Source: JAIQFF01 sp963788505 (GTDB lineage Bacteria; Acidobacteriota; Terriglobia; Terriglobales; Acidobacteriaceae). From it: a stretch of DNA of 64,000 nucleotides. Positions within the stretch are counted from its first letter, which is position 1, and each line of letters opens with the position of its first letter. Under the pieces are notes generated by a model. The model was not told the DNA's origin and ran no database searches. It worked only from the letters and a program-made list of their open reading frames with translations. The DNA lies in NCBI GenBank assembly GCA_963788505.1, contig CAWBGY010000005.1, forward strand, positions 868,001 through 932,000, given 5' to 3'. This document shows, one piece after another, positions 44,931 to 53,358 of this stretch. Position numbers and translations under genes: made by a program.

Positions 44931-45881
44931 GTGAAATGGATCGTATCGCTCGCCGCCGTCCTGGCAGCTTTCCTGCCTGCTCTTCCAGCGGCGGTGCCGG
45001 CCCAGTCCGAAAAACCCGAGTGGTGCCGTGCTCTCCCGCGTCCCGAATATAAAACTCTGGAACGCGTCCCGGTCAGTGATCCCTGGTTCGAAGTCTACCA
45101 AGTCGTCCCGCGAGTCTTCGCCATCTACGAACCCCATCAAGCCGAAGAAACTATCTCCTACCTTATCCTGGGCGAAAAACGGGCCCTGCTCTTCGACACC
45201 GGCATGGGCATCAGCGATATCCGCAAAATCACTGCCGGAATCACTCACCTGCCCATCGTCGTCCTCAATTCCCACACCCACAACGACCACGTGGGCGGCA
45301 ACTGGCAGTTTGATACGGTCTACGGAATGGATACCGATTTCACTCGGACCAACGCGAAGGGTTCGCGCCAGGGTGCTCAGTCCGAACTCGGCCCGGGAAT
45401 GATCTGCGGCGATCTGCCGAAAGGTTTCGACCCAAAATCCTACGCCACCCGGCCCTGGAAGATCTCCCGCTTTCTTCACGACCATGACAAGATCGATCTC
45501 GGCGGACGTACTTTGGAAGTCCTATCCACTCCGGGCCACACCCCGGATGCCATTTCCCTGCTCGATCGCGCCAACGGCCTGCTCTTTAGCGGAGACACCT
45601 ACTATCCCGCCCCCATCTGGCTTTATCGTCCAGAGACCAATCTCGATGATTATGTCGCTTCGGTAAAGCGCCTTGCTGCTCTCGCGCCGCAACTCAAGCT
45701 CGTCCTGGGCGCTCACAACGTGCCTTTCGCGCCGCCCTCCGTGCTGCCAACGTTGGTTGTCGCGATTGAAACCGTCCGCGCCGGCAAAGTGGCCGCCGAA
45801 CCGCAGGACGCCGGCAAGGCCATCTACCGCTCCAACGGCATCTCTTTCCTCATGCAGGCGCCTTCACAACAGGTGAAGTAA
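44931..45881 (+). CDS. Exported metallo-beta-lactamase-fold hydrolase
   Basis: 316 residues from a GTG at 44931, five bases after the S1 stop; it opens with a signal peptide (IVSLAAVLAAFLPALPAAVPA). The MBL-fold metal motifs are complete: HTHNDHVGGN (about residues 115-124), the STPGHTPDA histidine, LFSGDTYYPAP (bridging Asp) and LGAHN near the end. That indicates a dinuclear zinc hydrolase, but the substrate is open; B3 beta-lactamase, lactonase and glyoxalase II relatives share these motifs. Export argues against glyoxalase. The short spacing from rpsA suggests co-transcription without functional link. Confidence 0.87.
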   Translation: MKWIVSLAAVLAAFLPALPAAVPAQSEKPEWCRALPRPEYKTLERVPVSDPWFEVYQVVPRVFAIYEPHQAEETISYLILGEKRALLFDTGMGISDIRKITAGITHLPIVVLNSHTHNDHVGGNWQFDTVYGMDTDFTRTNAKGSRQGAQSELGPGMICGDLPKGFDPKSYATRPWKISRFLHDHDKIDLGGRTLEVLSTPGHTPDAISLLDRANGLLFSGDTYYPAPIWLYRPETNLDDYVASVKRLAALAPQLKLVLGAHNVPFAPPSVLPTLVVAIETVRAGKVAAEPQDAGKAIYRSNGISFLMQAPSQQVK

Positions 45882-45907
45882 TCAACCCGCGCCGCCGAAC
45901 CGTGCAG

Positions 45908-45928
45908 GCGCGAGCGTCCCGCTCGCGC
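45908..45928. repeat. GC-rich hairpin repeat
   Basis: Perfect nine-base arms (GCGCGAGCG / CGCTCGCGC) with a TCC loop, in the short gap between the convergent MBL hydrolase and amidohydrolase genes. The same hairpin, less perfect, is at 8965-8985. Confidence 0.85.
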
Positions 45929-45947
45929 AAACGCGGCCCTCCGGCCT

Positions 45948-47303
45948 TCATTCCCGCGGATAGTCGTCGGCTCTCGCCGGTGGAGAAGTACCCAACGCGG
46001 GAGTGCTGAAATATTGCGGACGGGCTTTTTCCCATTCCACCATGCTCAGGCCCGAGGGGTCGTAGAGAATGCGCCCAGCCCGCACCGTCATGCGCGCCGT
46101 CAATTTGACCGTGCCATCCATTCGAGCGAAGCCGCAATCGACGTAACTGAATTTCCCGTTGAGCAATTCCAGCACGGCAATGTCGGCCTCTTTTCCGACC
46201 GACAACGTCCCCAACTCCGGCCGGTGAATCTCGCGCGCCGGATTCACCGTGGAACGCCGGATAATTTCTTCGAGCGGCACCCCCATGGCCAGAAACTTGG
46301 ACATCACCTGGGTCATGCTCAACACGGTGTAGTTTCCGGTGTGCAAATCCGTGGATATGGAATCAGGAATGAAGCCTTGCCTGACCGCGGGAACCGCGTT
46401 GCGGAACCAGAAGCTGGCCGTCCCGTGACCCACATCGAAAATCACTCCGCGGGCGCGCGCCTCCGCCATGATGGGGTTGATCTTGCCGTCCGCGAGAATG
46501 ATGGGGAATTGCTGCGCGAAAACATGCGTGTGGATATCGCCGGGGCGCATCTTTTTGAGGATCAGCTCGGCGTAAGTCCGCTCCGGACGCGGCCAGAAGT
46601 CAAACATCACCGGCACTCCCGCCGTCTGCGCGCACTCTTCTGCCCGATCCACCGCGGCCCACGGCGGATGTGCCGCATCCCAGGGATCATCGGTCCAATA
46701 ATGCGCGGTCTTTACCCCCACGATGATGTCCGCATACTTCCTCACTGTCTCCGCGCACTTCTTGACGTCCATCTGGTCCACAGTTTGTTCCAACCCGCCG
46801 TTCATGCCGTTGCCTACGATGTTCAGGAAAGCCAGCACCCGGACCTTGGCTTGGTCGATCACTTCCTCCTTCTCCTGAAGAAACGTTTCGGCGCCCGCGC
46901 TGCCGGCGTCCACGATCGTCGTGACCCCGGATTGCAACGCGAGATCCGCGGGAATGCCCAGGGGCTCGGTGTGGGCCCGCGCGTCGGGGGCGAACCAGTT
47001 GAGCGGTGCCCCTCCATGACCGACGTGAGTGTGAATATCCACAAGTCCGGGTGTGACGTAGAGGCCGGAAACATCCGCCACCTTCCCCGCTTGGCCGGCG
47101 GGAATGTCCTTTTCGACCGCGGCAATCTTCCCGCCTGAGATCGCAACGTCGAAGCTTCCGTCCCGGTGATTGGCCGGATCGATTACATGTCCGCCCTTCA
47201 ATAAAAGGTCATAGTGAGGGCTTTGAGCATGAGCCTGGTAGGCGCCTAGAGTCATGACCAATATGAATATCACTCCCAAACACGCTTTTCTCTTTTGTGG
47301 CAT
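45948..47303 (-). CDS. Exported amidohydrolase/deacetylase-family metallohydrolase
   Basis: 451 residues with a signal peptide (ACLGVIFILVMTLGAYQAHA). It has amidohydrolase-superfamily blocks: LLLKGGHVIDPANH, the metal motif VDIHTHVGHGG (about residues 93-103), a catalytic Lys candidate in IIVGVKTAHYW, HTHVFAQQFP, DVGHGTASFW, STDLHTGNY and GTLSVGKEADIAVL. This is the dihydroorotase-like D-aminoacylase/deacetylase branch, which removes acyl groups or opens cyclic amides. The exported location points to scavenging of N-acyl or ring amides outside the cell. It is divergently placed from an exported RidA-family gene across a 211-base gap. Confidence 0.88.
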   Translation of the reverse strand: MPQKRKACLGVIFILVMTLGAYQAHAQSPHYDLLLKGGHVIDPANHRDGSFDVAISGGKIAAVEKDIPAGQAGKVADVSGLYVTPGLVDIHTHVGHGGAPLNWFAPDARAHTEPLGIPADLALQSGVTTIVDAGSAGAETFLQEKEEVIDQAKVRVLAFLNIVGNGMNGGLEQTVDQMDVKKCAETVRKYADIIVGVKTAHYWTDDPWDAAHPPWAAVDRAEECAQTAGVPVMFDFWPRPERTYAELILKKMRPGDIHTHVFAQQFPIILADGKINPIMAEARARGVIFDVGHGTASFWFRNAVPAVRQGFIPDSISTDLHTGNYTVLSMTQVMSKFLAMGVPLEEIIRRSTVNPAREIHRPELGTLSVGKEADIAVLELLNGKFSYVDCGFARMDGTVKLTARMTVRAGRILYDPSGLSMVEWEKARPQYFSTPALGTSPPARADDYPRE

Positions 47304-47397
47304 CGTTCACCTTTTTGGCGGATCCGCCTCACTGCAATTTGTTCATCTGCTCCTTCAGGTTGTATATATAAACGGACTCTGACATAGCTGTGGATCG

Positions 47398-47458
47398 GGT
47401 GCCCCACCCTCGTCTCTCCGTTCTTTGGAGAGACAGGGTGGCCCTGGCCCTGGCACCC
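47398..47458. repeat. CCACCCT...AGGGTGG palindromic repeat
   Basis: Nested arms GGTGCC..GGCACC and CCACCCTcgtCTCTCC..GGAGAGacAGGGTGG form a long hairpin in the divergent amidohydrolase/RidA gap. It resembles dispersed GTGCCCCACCC elements frequent in Acidobacteria, which is recollection, not a search. Apart from it the 211-base gap shows only the GGAGCTC ribosome site of the next gene. Confidence 0.8.
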
Positions 47459-47514
47459 TTTGTGAGTGAAACTGACGGGCGAATTCTAACACCGCGCAAA
47501 AGGAGCTCGACGAT

Positions 47515-47976
47515 ATGACTACAGGAAAGTTTGGTTCATCGCTGGCCCAGCTCGGTCTCATCGTGGTTATGCTGGCCGGAACACTGACGGGCTTTGCCCA
47601 GGAACGGCGGGCGATCAAGCTCCCGGGGACCGCAGGTTTTCCCTTCAGCGATGGAGTCATCGCTGGCGACACGCTTTATGTCGCTGGACAGGAAGGCACC
47701 GACGACCACGGCAAACTCGCTGAGGGCGGGATTGGCCCGGAAACTCGGGCGGCCCTGGCCAACATCGAAAAGGTGGTCCACGCCGCCGGCTTTGAACTGA
47801 AGGATATCGTTTCCGTGACCGTGTTCCTGGCCGACATCCATGACTTCCCCGAAATGAACAAAGCCTACAAGGACATCATGCCCGATCCCAAGCCCGCCCG
47901 CGCCACTGTGCAAGTCGCCGCGCTGGTGAACAACGCGCGCCTTGAGGTGTCCGCAATCGCGGTAAAGCGAAAGTAG
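47515..47976 (+). CDS. Exported RidA (YjgF/YER057c/UK114) family protein
   Basis: 153 residues after a good AAAGGAGC site. The first 29 residues are a signal peptide (LAQLGLIVVMLAGTLTGFAQ). The RidA fold follows: PFSDGVIAGDTLYVAGQEG, a TRAALANIEKVVHAAGF helix, VSVTVFLADIHDFPEMNKAY and KPARATVQVAALVNNARLEV, with the conserved Arg of PARATVQV that binds the carboxylate of the substrate. Cytoplasmic RidA hydrolyses reactive enamines/imines; an exported copy is unusual, and its job outside the cytoplasm is unknown. It lies divergently next to an exported amidohydrolase, a pairing that may be functional. Confidence 0.9.
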   Translation: MTTGKFGSSLAQLGLIVVMLAGTLTGFAQERRAIKLPGTAGFPFSDGVIAGDTLYVAGQEGTDDHGKLAEGGIGPETRAALANIEKVVHAAGFELKDIVSVTVFLADIHDFPEMNKAYKDIMPDPKPARATVQVAALVNNARLEVSAIAVKRK

Positions 47977-48065
47977 CCTGCACCTGCTGCCAGGTCGGAA
48001 CTAGAGACGGTCGCATATCAACCGGCATCCCTGATGCACGCCGACTACGCATTCCGGCTCATCCG

Positions 48066-48791
48066 TCAGGAACCCTCGGCCGAACCAACGACCGTCCGTT
48101 CGAAGTCCGCGGGGCTTTGCTCGACGCCACTGCTCTGCGCTTCCAGCCATCGAAACAGTACGGTGGCTGCGAAACCTCCCACCAGTTGGGCCGCCATGAA
48201 GGGCAGCACATCCCGCGGGCGAATCCCGGCGAAGGTGTTGCTTACGGAACGGGCCAGTGTCACTGCCGGATTCGCGAAGGAAGTCGATGCCGTGAACCAG
48301 TAGGCGGAGGCGATATAGGCTCCAACGGCGTACGCAGTCGCGGAAGGGCGAAAACGCGAGCACCCCCAGATCACGAAGAGCAGCCCAAAGGTGGCCACAG
48401 CTTCGCTCCACAGCTGGGCAACCCCGTGCCGCGCGTGTGTCGAAGCGAAGAACAGCGGCATTCCGAACATCAAGTGCGCCGACGCAACTCCCGCGAAGGC
48501 GCCCGCAAACTGGGCAGCTAAATAAGCCGGCGCTTCGCGCCACGGAAAATTGCCCGCCTGCGCCATCGCCATCGTCACCACGGGATTGAAGTGGGCCCCC
48601 GATATCGGACCCAGCGGAAGAATCAGCACGGTGAGGATCGTACCGGTGGCCAGTGTATTCGCCAGCAATGCGATCGCAACATTTCCGCCGGCCAGCTGCT
48701 CACCCATGATCCCCGATCCCACAACCGCCGCCAGCAAGAAGGCGGTCCCCAGGAATTCTGCCAGCGCGCGGGCCCGCAGGTCGAATTTCAT
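48066..48791 (-). CDS. Aquaporin/MIP-family channel of the arsenic operon
   Basis: 241 residues with six hydrophobic segments and the two half-membrane loops of the MIP family: FNPVVTMAMA in place of the first NPA (NPV here) and the full FANPAVTLAR in the second half. Its ATG overlaps the arsC stop by four bases. In bacteria with arsR, arsC and a MIP gene but no ArsB or Acr3, the channel (AqpS-type) is known to let arsenite made by ArsC leave the cell down its gradient. No ArsB or Acr3 gene is visible here, which agrees with that role. The NPV variation could affect selectivity. Confidence 0.87.
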   Translation of the reverse strand: MKFDLRARALAEFLGTAFLLAAVVGSGIMGEQLAGGNVAIALLANTLATGTILTVLILPLGPISGAHFNPVVTMAMAQAGNFPWREAPAYLAAQFAGAFAGVASAHLMFGMPLFFASTHARHGVAQLWSEAVATFGLLFVIWGCSRFRPSATAYAVGAYIASAYWFTASTSFANPAVTLARSVSNTFAGIRPRDVLPFMAAQLVGGFAATVLFRWLEAQSSGVEQSPADFERTVVGSAEGS

Positions 48792-49279
48792 TGCCCGCCA
48801 ATCTTGTCGACTTCGCGCTTGAGCGCCAGCCGGTCGAGACTGGCCAGCGGGAGGGAGATGAACAGACCGATTCGCCGGTCAAGAATGAAGAAGGCGTCGC
48901 GGAAGGCACGCTCGATTTGCTCCGGCGTGCCCTGCACCGCCGCGGGATCGGGAACTCCCCAGTGGGCCGTCATCGGTTGACCCGGCCAGATCGGGCACAC
49001 TTCCCTGGCCGCGTTGTCGCAGACGGTAAAAACGAAATGAAGTTCAGGCGCACCGGGACGGGAGAATTCCTCCCATGGCTTGCTCCGCAGGCCTTTGGTG
49101 GGCAGGCGGGCCGCCTCGAGTTGCCGCAGCGCCTCGGCGCGGACCGTTCCCGAAGGATGACTCCCCGCGCTGTAGGCGGTGAAATTAGGCTTGCCCTTCT
49201 GATTCAGGATTGCCTCGGCCATGATGGACCGCGCCGAGTTTCCCGTGCACAGAAATAGAACGTTGTAGTGTCCCTGCAT
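48788..49279 (-). CDS. arsC: Arsenate reductase, low-molecular-weight phosphatase type
   Basis: 163 residues from the ATG at 49279 (an ATG 12 bases upstream is less likely). The LMW protein-tyrosine-phosphatase P-loop is at the N-terminus (VLFLCTGNSARS, the C-x5-R signature). A later cysteine segment, VFTVCDNAAREVCP, supplies the two Cys residues expected for the thioredoxin/mycothiol-coupled relay. The C-terminal WGVPDPA carries the general-acid Asp. It reduces arsenate to arsenite in the cytoplasm. It is third in arsR-arsM-arsC-MIP, with an 18-base gap from arsM. Confidence 0.93.
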   Translation of the reverse strand: MQGHYNVLFLCTGNSARSIMAEAILNQKGKPNFTAYSAGSHPSGTVRAEALRQLEAARLPTKGLRSKPWEEFSRPGAPELHFVFTVCDNAAREVCPIWPGQPMTAHWGVPDPAAVQGTPEQIERAFRDAFFILDRRIGLFISLPLASLDRLALKREVDKIGGQ

Positions 49280-49297
49280 GGTCGCTCCCAACCGGAT

Positions 49298-50155
49298 TCA
49301 ATTGCAGCAGGCCGGACCGCAGCAAGCCTTTTCGCTGCCGGACGGTTTGACGGCGCGAATGAAAGCGCTCATAAACTTTTCGTCCACCTGAGGGGCAATC
49401 GCCTCAATGTCCACGCCCTCTGCCGAGAGAAACTCGCGAGCGTCTTCAACCCGGTAAATGCGCGTTGGTTCAATCTCGATCTGCTCAAAGCCTGCCGCCG
49501 AGAGCTTTTCGCGATATTCGTTCTCGTCGAGCGCGCCCGCCACACAACCGACCCAAAGCAGAACGCTCTGCCGGATCTCCGGCGAGATTTCGCCTCGGGT
49601 CACTACGTCGGATACCGCCAATCTTCCGCCCGGCTTGAGCACCCGGAATGCTTCCCGCAGCACTCGGTCCTTGTCGGCGGAAAGGTTGATCACGCAGTTC
49701 GAAATGATCACGTCCACCGAGTCTTCGGGCAAAGGAATGTTCTCGATTTCTCCCTTCAGGAACTCCACGTTCTCCGCCCCCGCCTTGCGCTTGTTTTCGT
49801 TGGCCAGCGCCAGCATTTCGTCGGTCATGTCGAGGCCGTACGCCTTCCCTGCAGGTCCTACCCGTCTCGCGGAAAGCAGCACATCAATCCCGCCGCCGGA
49901 GCCGAGATCGAGCACAACTTCCCCGGGATTGAGCCGGGCCAGCGCGGTCGGGTTGCCGCATCCCAGCGAGGCCAGCAGCGCTTCTTCCGGAATCTGCCCC
50001 GCCTGCGACGAATCGTAGAGGTTGGAAGTGATCGGATCGCAGCACGCGTCACTCGCCGTCGCAGCCCCGCAGCAGGAACTGCCTCCGCTCTTCACTCTGA
50101 GGGCGGCCTGGCCGTACTTTTCCTTCACTACAGTCTTGATATCTGGGGCTGGCAT
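49298..50155 (-). CDS. arsM: Arsenite S-adenosylmethionine methyltransferase
   Basis: 285 residues. The start MPAPDIKTVVKEKYG is usual for ArsM. A Cys-rich stretch (SCCGAATASDACCD, about residues 27-40) is followed by the SAM-binding motif LDLGSGGGIDVLLSA, then YGLDMTDEMLALA and SNCVINLSADKDRVL, with the conserved Cys of that block and another in LLWVGCVAGALDE as probable As(III) ligands. The C-terminus ends with a vicinal-Cys tail (ACCGPACCN). It methylates arsenite to volatile or less toxic forms. It starts 12 bases after arsR in the same operon. Confidence 0.94.
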   Translation of the reverse strand: MPAPDIKTVVKEKYGQAALRVKSGGSSCCGAATASDACCDPITSNLYDSSQAGQIPEEALLASLGCGNPTALARLNPGEVVLDLGSGGGIDVLLSARRVGPAGKAYGLDMTDEMLALANENKRKAGAENVEFLKGEIENIPLPEDSVDVIISNCVINLSADKDRVLREAFRVLKPGGRLAVSDVVTRGEISPEIRQSVLLWVGCVAGALDENEYREKLSAAGFEQIEIEPTRIYRVEDAREFLSAEGVDIEAIAPQVDEKFMSAFIRAVKPSGSEKACCGPACCN

Positions 50156-50167
50156 GGGTGTGCTCCT

Positions 50168-50524
50168 TTATTTGCAAAGTTGGACGATATTCTGTGGCTT
50201 GACCGCCTGGTTGCGGGTACAGCACTCCGAGTACAGGAACTGCAAGAGTTCCCCCAGAGCTTCCGTGTTGGCGGTGTAGCGCAGGAACGTACTCTCGCGC
50301 GATACGTTCACCAGGTCTTCGGTCTTGAGCTTGTCGAGATGATGGGAAAGCGTCGAATTCGGAATTTCGAGCTCTTCCTGGATCTCGCCCACCACCAGGC
50401 CGTCAGGGTGCGCGGAGAGCAGCAACTGCATGATTCGCAGCCTCGGCTCCGTTCCCATCGCGGAGAACATGTCCGCGTATTTCGCCACTCTCTCAACGTT
50501 CCTTTTACTCTGCACCGTCGCCAT
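50168..50524 (-). CDS. arsR: ArsR-family arsenite-responsive repressor
   Basis: 118 residues from the ATG at 50524; a longer frame runs back into repeat DNA and is not credible. A winged-helix domain covers about residues 10-85 (KYADMFSAMGTEPRLRIMQL, NSTLSHHLDKLKTEDLV as recognition helix). The C-terminal segment has a vicinal Cys pair (SECCTRN) and a further Cys (QLCK), an arrangement like the C-terminal As(III) site of Acidithiobacillus ferrooxidans-type ArsR rather than the alpha-3 site of the plasmid R773 type. It should repress the arsR-arsM-arsC-MIP operon until arsenite binds. It sits directly behind a promoter and inverted repeat. Confidence 0.92.
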   Translation of the reverse strand: MATVQSKRNVERVAKYADMFSAMGTEPRLRIMQLLLSAHPDGLVVGEIQEELEIPNSTLSHHLDKLKTEDLVNVSRESTFLRYTANTEALGELLQFLYSECCTRNQAVKPQNIVQLCK

Positions 50525-50559
50525 ATTTCGATACTTGCAGAAATATAGGAGCTTGTCAA
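50523..50559 (-). promoter_or_regulatory. arsR promoter and probable ArsR operator
   Basis: On the minus strand TTGACA (50559-50554) and a weak AAGTAT (50536-50531) are separated by 17 bases. A perfect seven-base inverted repeat ATATTTC N10 GAAATAT (50523-50529 and 50540-50546) straddles the -10 hexamer and touches the ArsR start codon. A transcript from here would start within a few bases of the ATG, so it may be nearly leaderless; there is no ribosome site. Confidence 0.55.
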
Positions 50560-50586
50560 GTCCCGCTTCCGCCCCAAGCCGCGTAG

Positions 50587-50608
50587 GGGCAGATGTCCTC
50601 ATCTGCCC
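50587..50608. repeat. GGGCAGATG hairpin
   Basis: Perfect nine-base arms GGGCAGATG / CATCTGCCC (50587-50595, 50600-50608) with a four-base loop upstream of the arsR promoter; part of a dispersed repeat with following GGAGCGCAGCTCC. Confidence 0.75.
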
Positions 50609-50672
50609 GGCGGAGCGCAGCTCCGCGATTGGTTGGCGCCAGGCAAGCAACCCGTAGGATCCTGATTCGGTT

Positions 50673-50828
50673 CTTTGCGCCCTTTGCGGCTTCTCTTTGC
50701 GAACTTTGCGGTTAAGGTTCTTGAACGACTCGGGCGAGATCAAACCCTTAACCGCAAAGGACGCAAAGAAAAGCCGCAAAGTTCGCAAAGTAAAGTTAAG
50801 ATCGCGCACTCGAGCTGATCTGACAAAT
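50673..50828. repeat. TTTGCGG palindromic element (MITE-like copy B)
   Basis: 41-base inverted arms (50673-50713 and 50750-50790) plus a 34-base flank (50795-50828). The flank and the centre (GAACGACTCGGGCGAGATCA) match copy A at 27706-27856 in reverse orientation, with two mismatches in the flank. It makes up most of the 384-base gap between arsR and cydA; the last 80 bases before cydA have no visible feature except the cydA leader. Confidence 0.9.
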
Positions 50829-50908
50829 CCAGACGCCACCAACCAACCGGCCCACGGGACGGAATGCCCTGAGTCCATGTATGATGTTCAGTCCTACGAG
50901 ACCTTCTG

Positions 50909-52270
50909 ATGGACGCCCTGCTTCTGCACCGCCTGCATTTCGCCTTCACCATCACCTATCACTATTTGTTTCCCCAGCTCACCATGGGGCTGGCCCTGCT
51001 GATCGTGGTGCTGAAGACGGTCGCCCTCGTCCGCCACAACGAACGCTACAACGAAGCCGCGCGCTTTTGGGCGAAGATATTCGCCATCAATTTTCTGATT
51101 GGCGTCGTTACCGGCATTCCCATGGAATTCCAGTTCGGCACCAATTGGGCCCAGTTCGCCCGTTCCACCGGGGGTGTGATCGGACAGCCCCTCGCCATGG
51201 AAGGCGTCTTTTCCTTTTTCCTCGAGTCGGCGTTCCTCGGCCTTTTTTTGTTCGGTGAGAAACGCCTCTCTCCCTGGGCCCATTGGGGATCGGCCTTCCT
51301 CGTCTTCCTCGGCTCCTGGATTTCCGGCTTTTTCATCATTGTCACCAACGCCTGGATGCAGCATCCGGTCGCCTATTCCATTCTGCCGAATGGATCGTTC
51401 GAGATCACCAGTTTCTGGGGGCTGTTGATGAACCCCTGGGCGCTGCTGCAGTACGCCCACAATATGTCGGGCGCCGTCATCACCGGCGCGTTTGTGATGT
51501 GTTCGGTGGGGGCTTTCTACATCCTGGAGAAGCGCTTCGAGGAGCACGGCAGGATCTTCGTCCGGGTGGGTGTGATCGCGGGAGTCATTGCCTGTGCGAC
51601 CCAGATTTTTCCCACCGGCGACCTGCAAGGCCGCTACCTGGCCAACCACCAACCCGCGGCTATGGCTGCCATGGAAGGTCTGTTCAGCTCGCAGGCGGGC
51701 GCTCCCATTGTCTTGATGGGGCAACCGGACGAAGCCACTCAGCGCATTGACAATCCAATCGTCGTCAACGACCTGTTGAGCTTCTTGATTTACGGGACCA
51801 AGCGGGCGGAAGTAAAAGGGCTGGACCAGTTCCCTCGCGACCAGTGGCCGTCCCCGCTCCCGCTCCTTTTCTACAGCTATCACATCATGGCCGGACTGGG
51901 CACCTACTTTGTTGGGCTGATGCTGCTGGAAGTTTTTCTCCTGTGGCGCGGCAGGCTGTTTCAGACGCGCTGGGCTTTGTGGCCCCTGCTCTTGAGCGCT
52001 CCGCTGCCTTACATTGCCAACACCGCGGGTTGGATGACCGCGGAAATCGGCCGCCAGCCCTGGGTGGTTTACGGACTCATTCGTACCTCCGATGGCTATT
52101 CCAAAAACGTATCGGCCGGCAACACGCTATTTACTCTGCTGGGCTTCATGGGGATGTACACCGTGCTGTCCATTCTGTTCATCGTTCTGGTCTACCGCAC
52201 GATAAGTGAAGGCCCGGCATCGGACAATCAGACCCCTGGGGCCAAGGCGCCACCGCTGGCGTTGGCATAA
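50909..52270 (+). CDS. cydA: Cytochrome bd-type quinol oxidase subunit I
   Basis: 453 residues with about nine membrane segments. The heme-ligand and quinol-site regions of CydA are present: HRLHFAFTITYHYLFPQLTMG at the start (described in parts, His near residue 19 as heme ligand), GIPMEFQFGTNWAQF, QPLAMEGVFSFFLESAF, and the later GWMTAEIGRQPWVVYGL signature. The Q-loop is short, as in CIO-type and Bacillus-type enzymes. It oxidises quinol and reduces O2 to water with high affinity in the inner membrane. Subunit II starts 13 bases after its stop. Confidence 0.95.
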   Translation: MDALLLHRLHFAFTITYHYLFPQLTMGLALLIVVLKTVALVRHNERYNEAARFWAKIFAINFLIGVVTGIPMEFQFGTNWAQFARSTGGVIGQPLAMEGVFSFFLESAFLGLFLFGEKRLSPWAHWGSAFLVFLGSWISGFFIIVTNAWMQHPVAYSILPNGSFEITSFWGLLMNPWALLQYAHNMSGAVITGAFVMCSVGAFYILEKRFEEHGRIFVRVGVIAGVIACATQIFPTGDLQGRYLANHQPAAMAAMEGLFSSQAGAPIVLMGQPDEATQRIDNPIVVNDLLSFLIYGTKRAEVKGLDQFPRDQWPSPLPLLFYSYHIMAGLGTYFVGLMLLEVFLLWRGRLFQTRWALWPLLLSAPLPYIANTAGWMTAEIGRQPWVVYGLIRTSDGYSKNVSAGNTLFTLLGFMGMYTVLSILFIVLVYRTISEGPASDNQTPGAKAPPLALA

Positions 52271-52283
52271 CGAAGAAGGAAAG

Positions 52284-53333
52284 ATGATGGGATTTATCTG
52301 GTTCTGGATCGTTGCCGTCATGCTGGCCGCTTACGTCGTGCTCGATGGTTTCGACCTGGGCGTCGGCATCCTGCATCCCCTGCTGGCGCGCAGCGAGCCC
52401 GACCGGCAGATCATGCTCAAGAGCATCGGTCCAGTCTGGGACGGCAACGAAGTCTGGCTGCTCGCCGGCGGCGGCACTCTCTACTTCGCTTTCCCTGCCC
52501 TCTACGCGTCAGCGTTCAGCGGCTTCTATCTGGCATTGATGATCGTGCTGTGGTTGCTCATCATGCGCGGCGCCAGCGTCGAATTGCGCATGCACATCGA
52601 CGACCGCCTATGGCGGTCTTTCTTTGACGCTATGTTCTTTTTCTCAAGTTCGCTCCTGGCGGTGTTCTTCGGTGCCGCGCTGGCCAATGTGATTCGTGGC
52701 GTGCCCCTCCGGGCGGACGGCTATTTCTTCCTTCCCCTTTGGACCAACTGGCGGGTGGGCCCTGAACCCGGCATTCTGGATTGGTACACCGTCATCGGCG
52801 GCGTGGTCGCTCTGGTTGCCCTGGCCATTCACGGAGCCCTCTATCTCGCAGTTAAAACCGAGGGCGATTTGCAGCTCCGCGCCCGGGCTTTCGCGCGCCG
52901 GTCCTGGGCCGTGCTGTTCGCCATCACGGTAGTCAGCCTGATCGCAACCATCTCGGTGCGCTCGGATGCGCTGGTCAACTACTATCGCTATCCGTTGGCC
53001 TTCGCCATTCCAGTCGCCGTGCTTGCTTCATTGGGGGGCATGCTTTATTTCTGCCGCAGCCAGGCCGATCGCAAAGCCTTTGCCTCTTCGTGTGTTTATC
53101 TTTCCACCATGCTGGTGGGTGCGGCGGTTTCGCTGTATCCTCGCCTGCTGCCATCCAGCAGCGATGTGGCCCACGATATCACCGTGCAGAACGCGCTTTC
53201 CGCACCTTACGCCCTCCGAGTGGGCCTGATCTGGTGGGCGTTCGGCATGGTCCTCGCGATGATTTACTTTGTCGTCGTTTATCGCATGTTCCGAGGCAAA
53301 GTAACCATGGATGGAGGCGGCTACGGACATTAG
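52284..53333 (+). CDS. cydB: Cytochrome bd-type quinol oxidase subunit II
   Basis: 349 residues from the first of two adjacent ATG codons at 52284, behind GAAGGAAAG. The CydB N-terminal signature is exact: WIVAVMLAAYVVLDGFDLGVG, then PVWDGNEVWLLAGGGTLYFAFP (given in parts), with about eight further membrane helices and a short cytoplasmic end (FRGKVTMDGGGYGH). It forms the oxidase with CydA. No cydX-like small frame or cydDC pair follows; the next genes encode a TSUP-type exporter and its DUF1634 partner. Confidence 0.95.
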   Translation: MMGFIWFWIVAVMLAAYVVLDGFDLGVGILHPLLARSEPDRQIMLKSIGPVWDGNEVWLLAGGGTLYFAFPALYASAFSGFYLALMIVLWLLIMRGASVELRMHIDDRLWRSFFDAMFFFSSSLLAVFFGAALANVIRGVPLRADGYFFLPLWTNWRVGPEPGILDWYTVIGGVVALVALAIHGALYLAVKTEGDLQLRARAFARRSWAVLFAITVVSLIATISVRSDALVNYYRYPLAFAIPVAVLASLGGMLYFCRSQADRKAFASSCVYLSTMLVGAAVSLYPRLLPSSSDVAHDITVQNALSAPYALRVGLIWWAFGMVLAMIYFVVVYRMFRGKVTMDGGGYGH

Positions 53334-53358
53334 GTCGTCCCTGTCCCGTGAAGACTAG

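Noticed and set aside
50168..50878. Long form of ArsR starting at 50878
   Set aside because: The extra 118 codons run through the palindromic repeat and the promoter; the ATG at 50524 gives a normal ArsR length.
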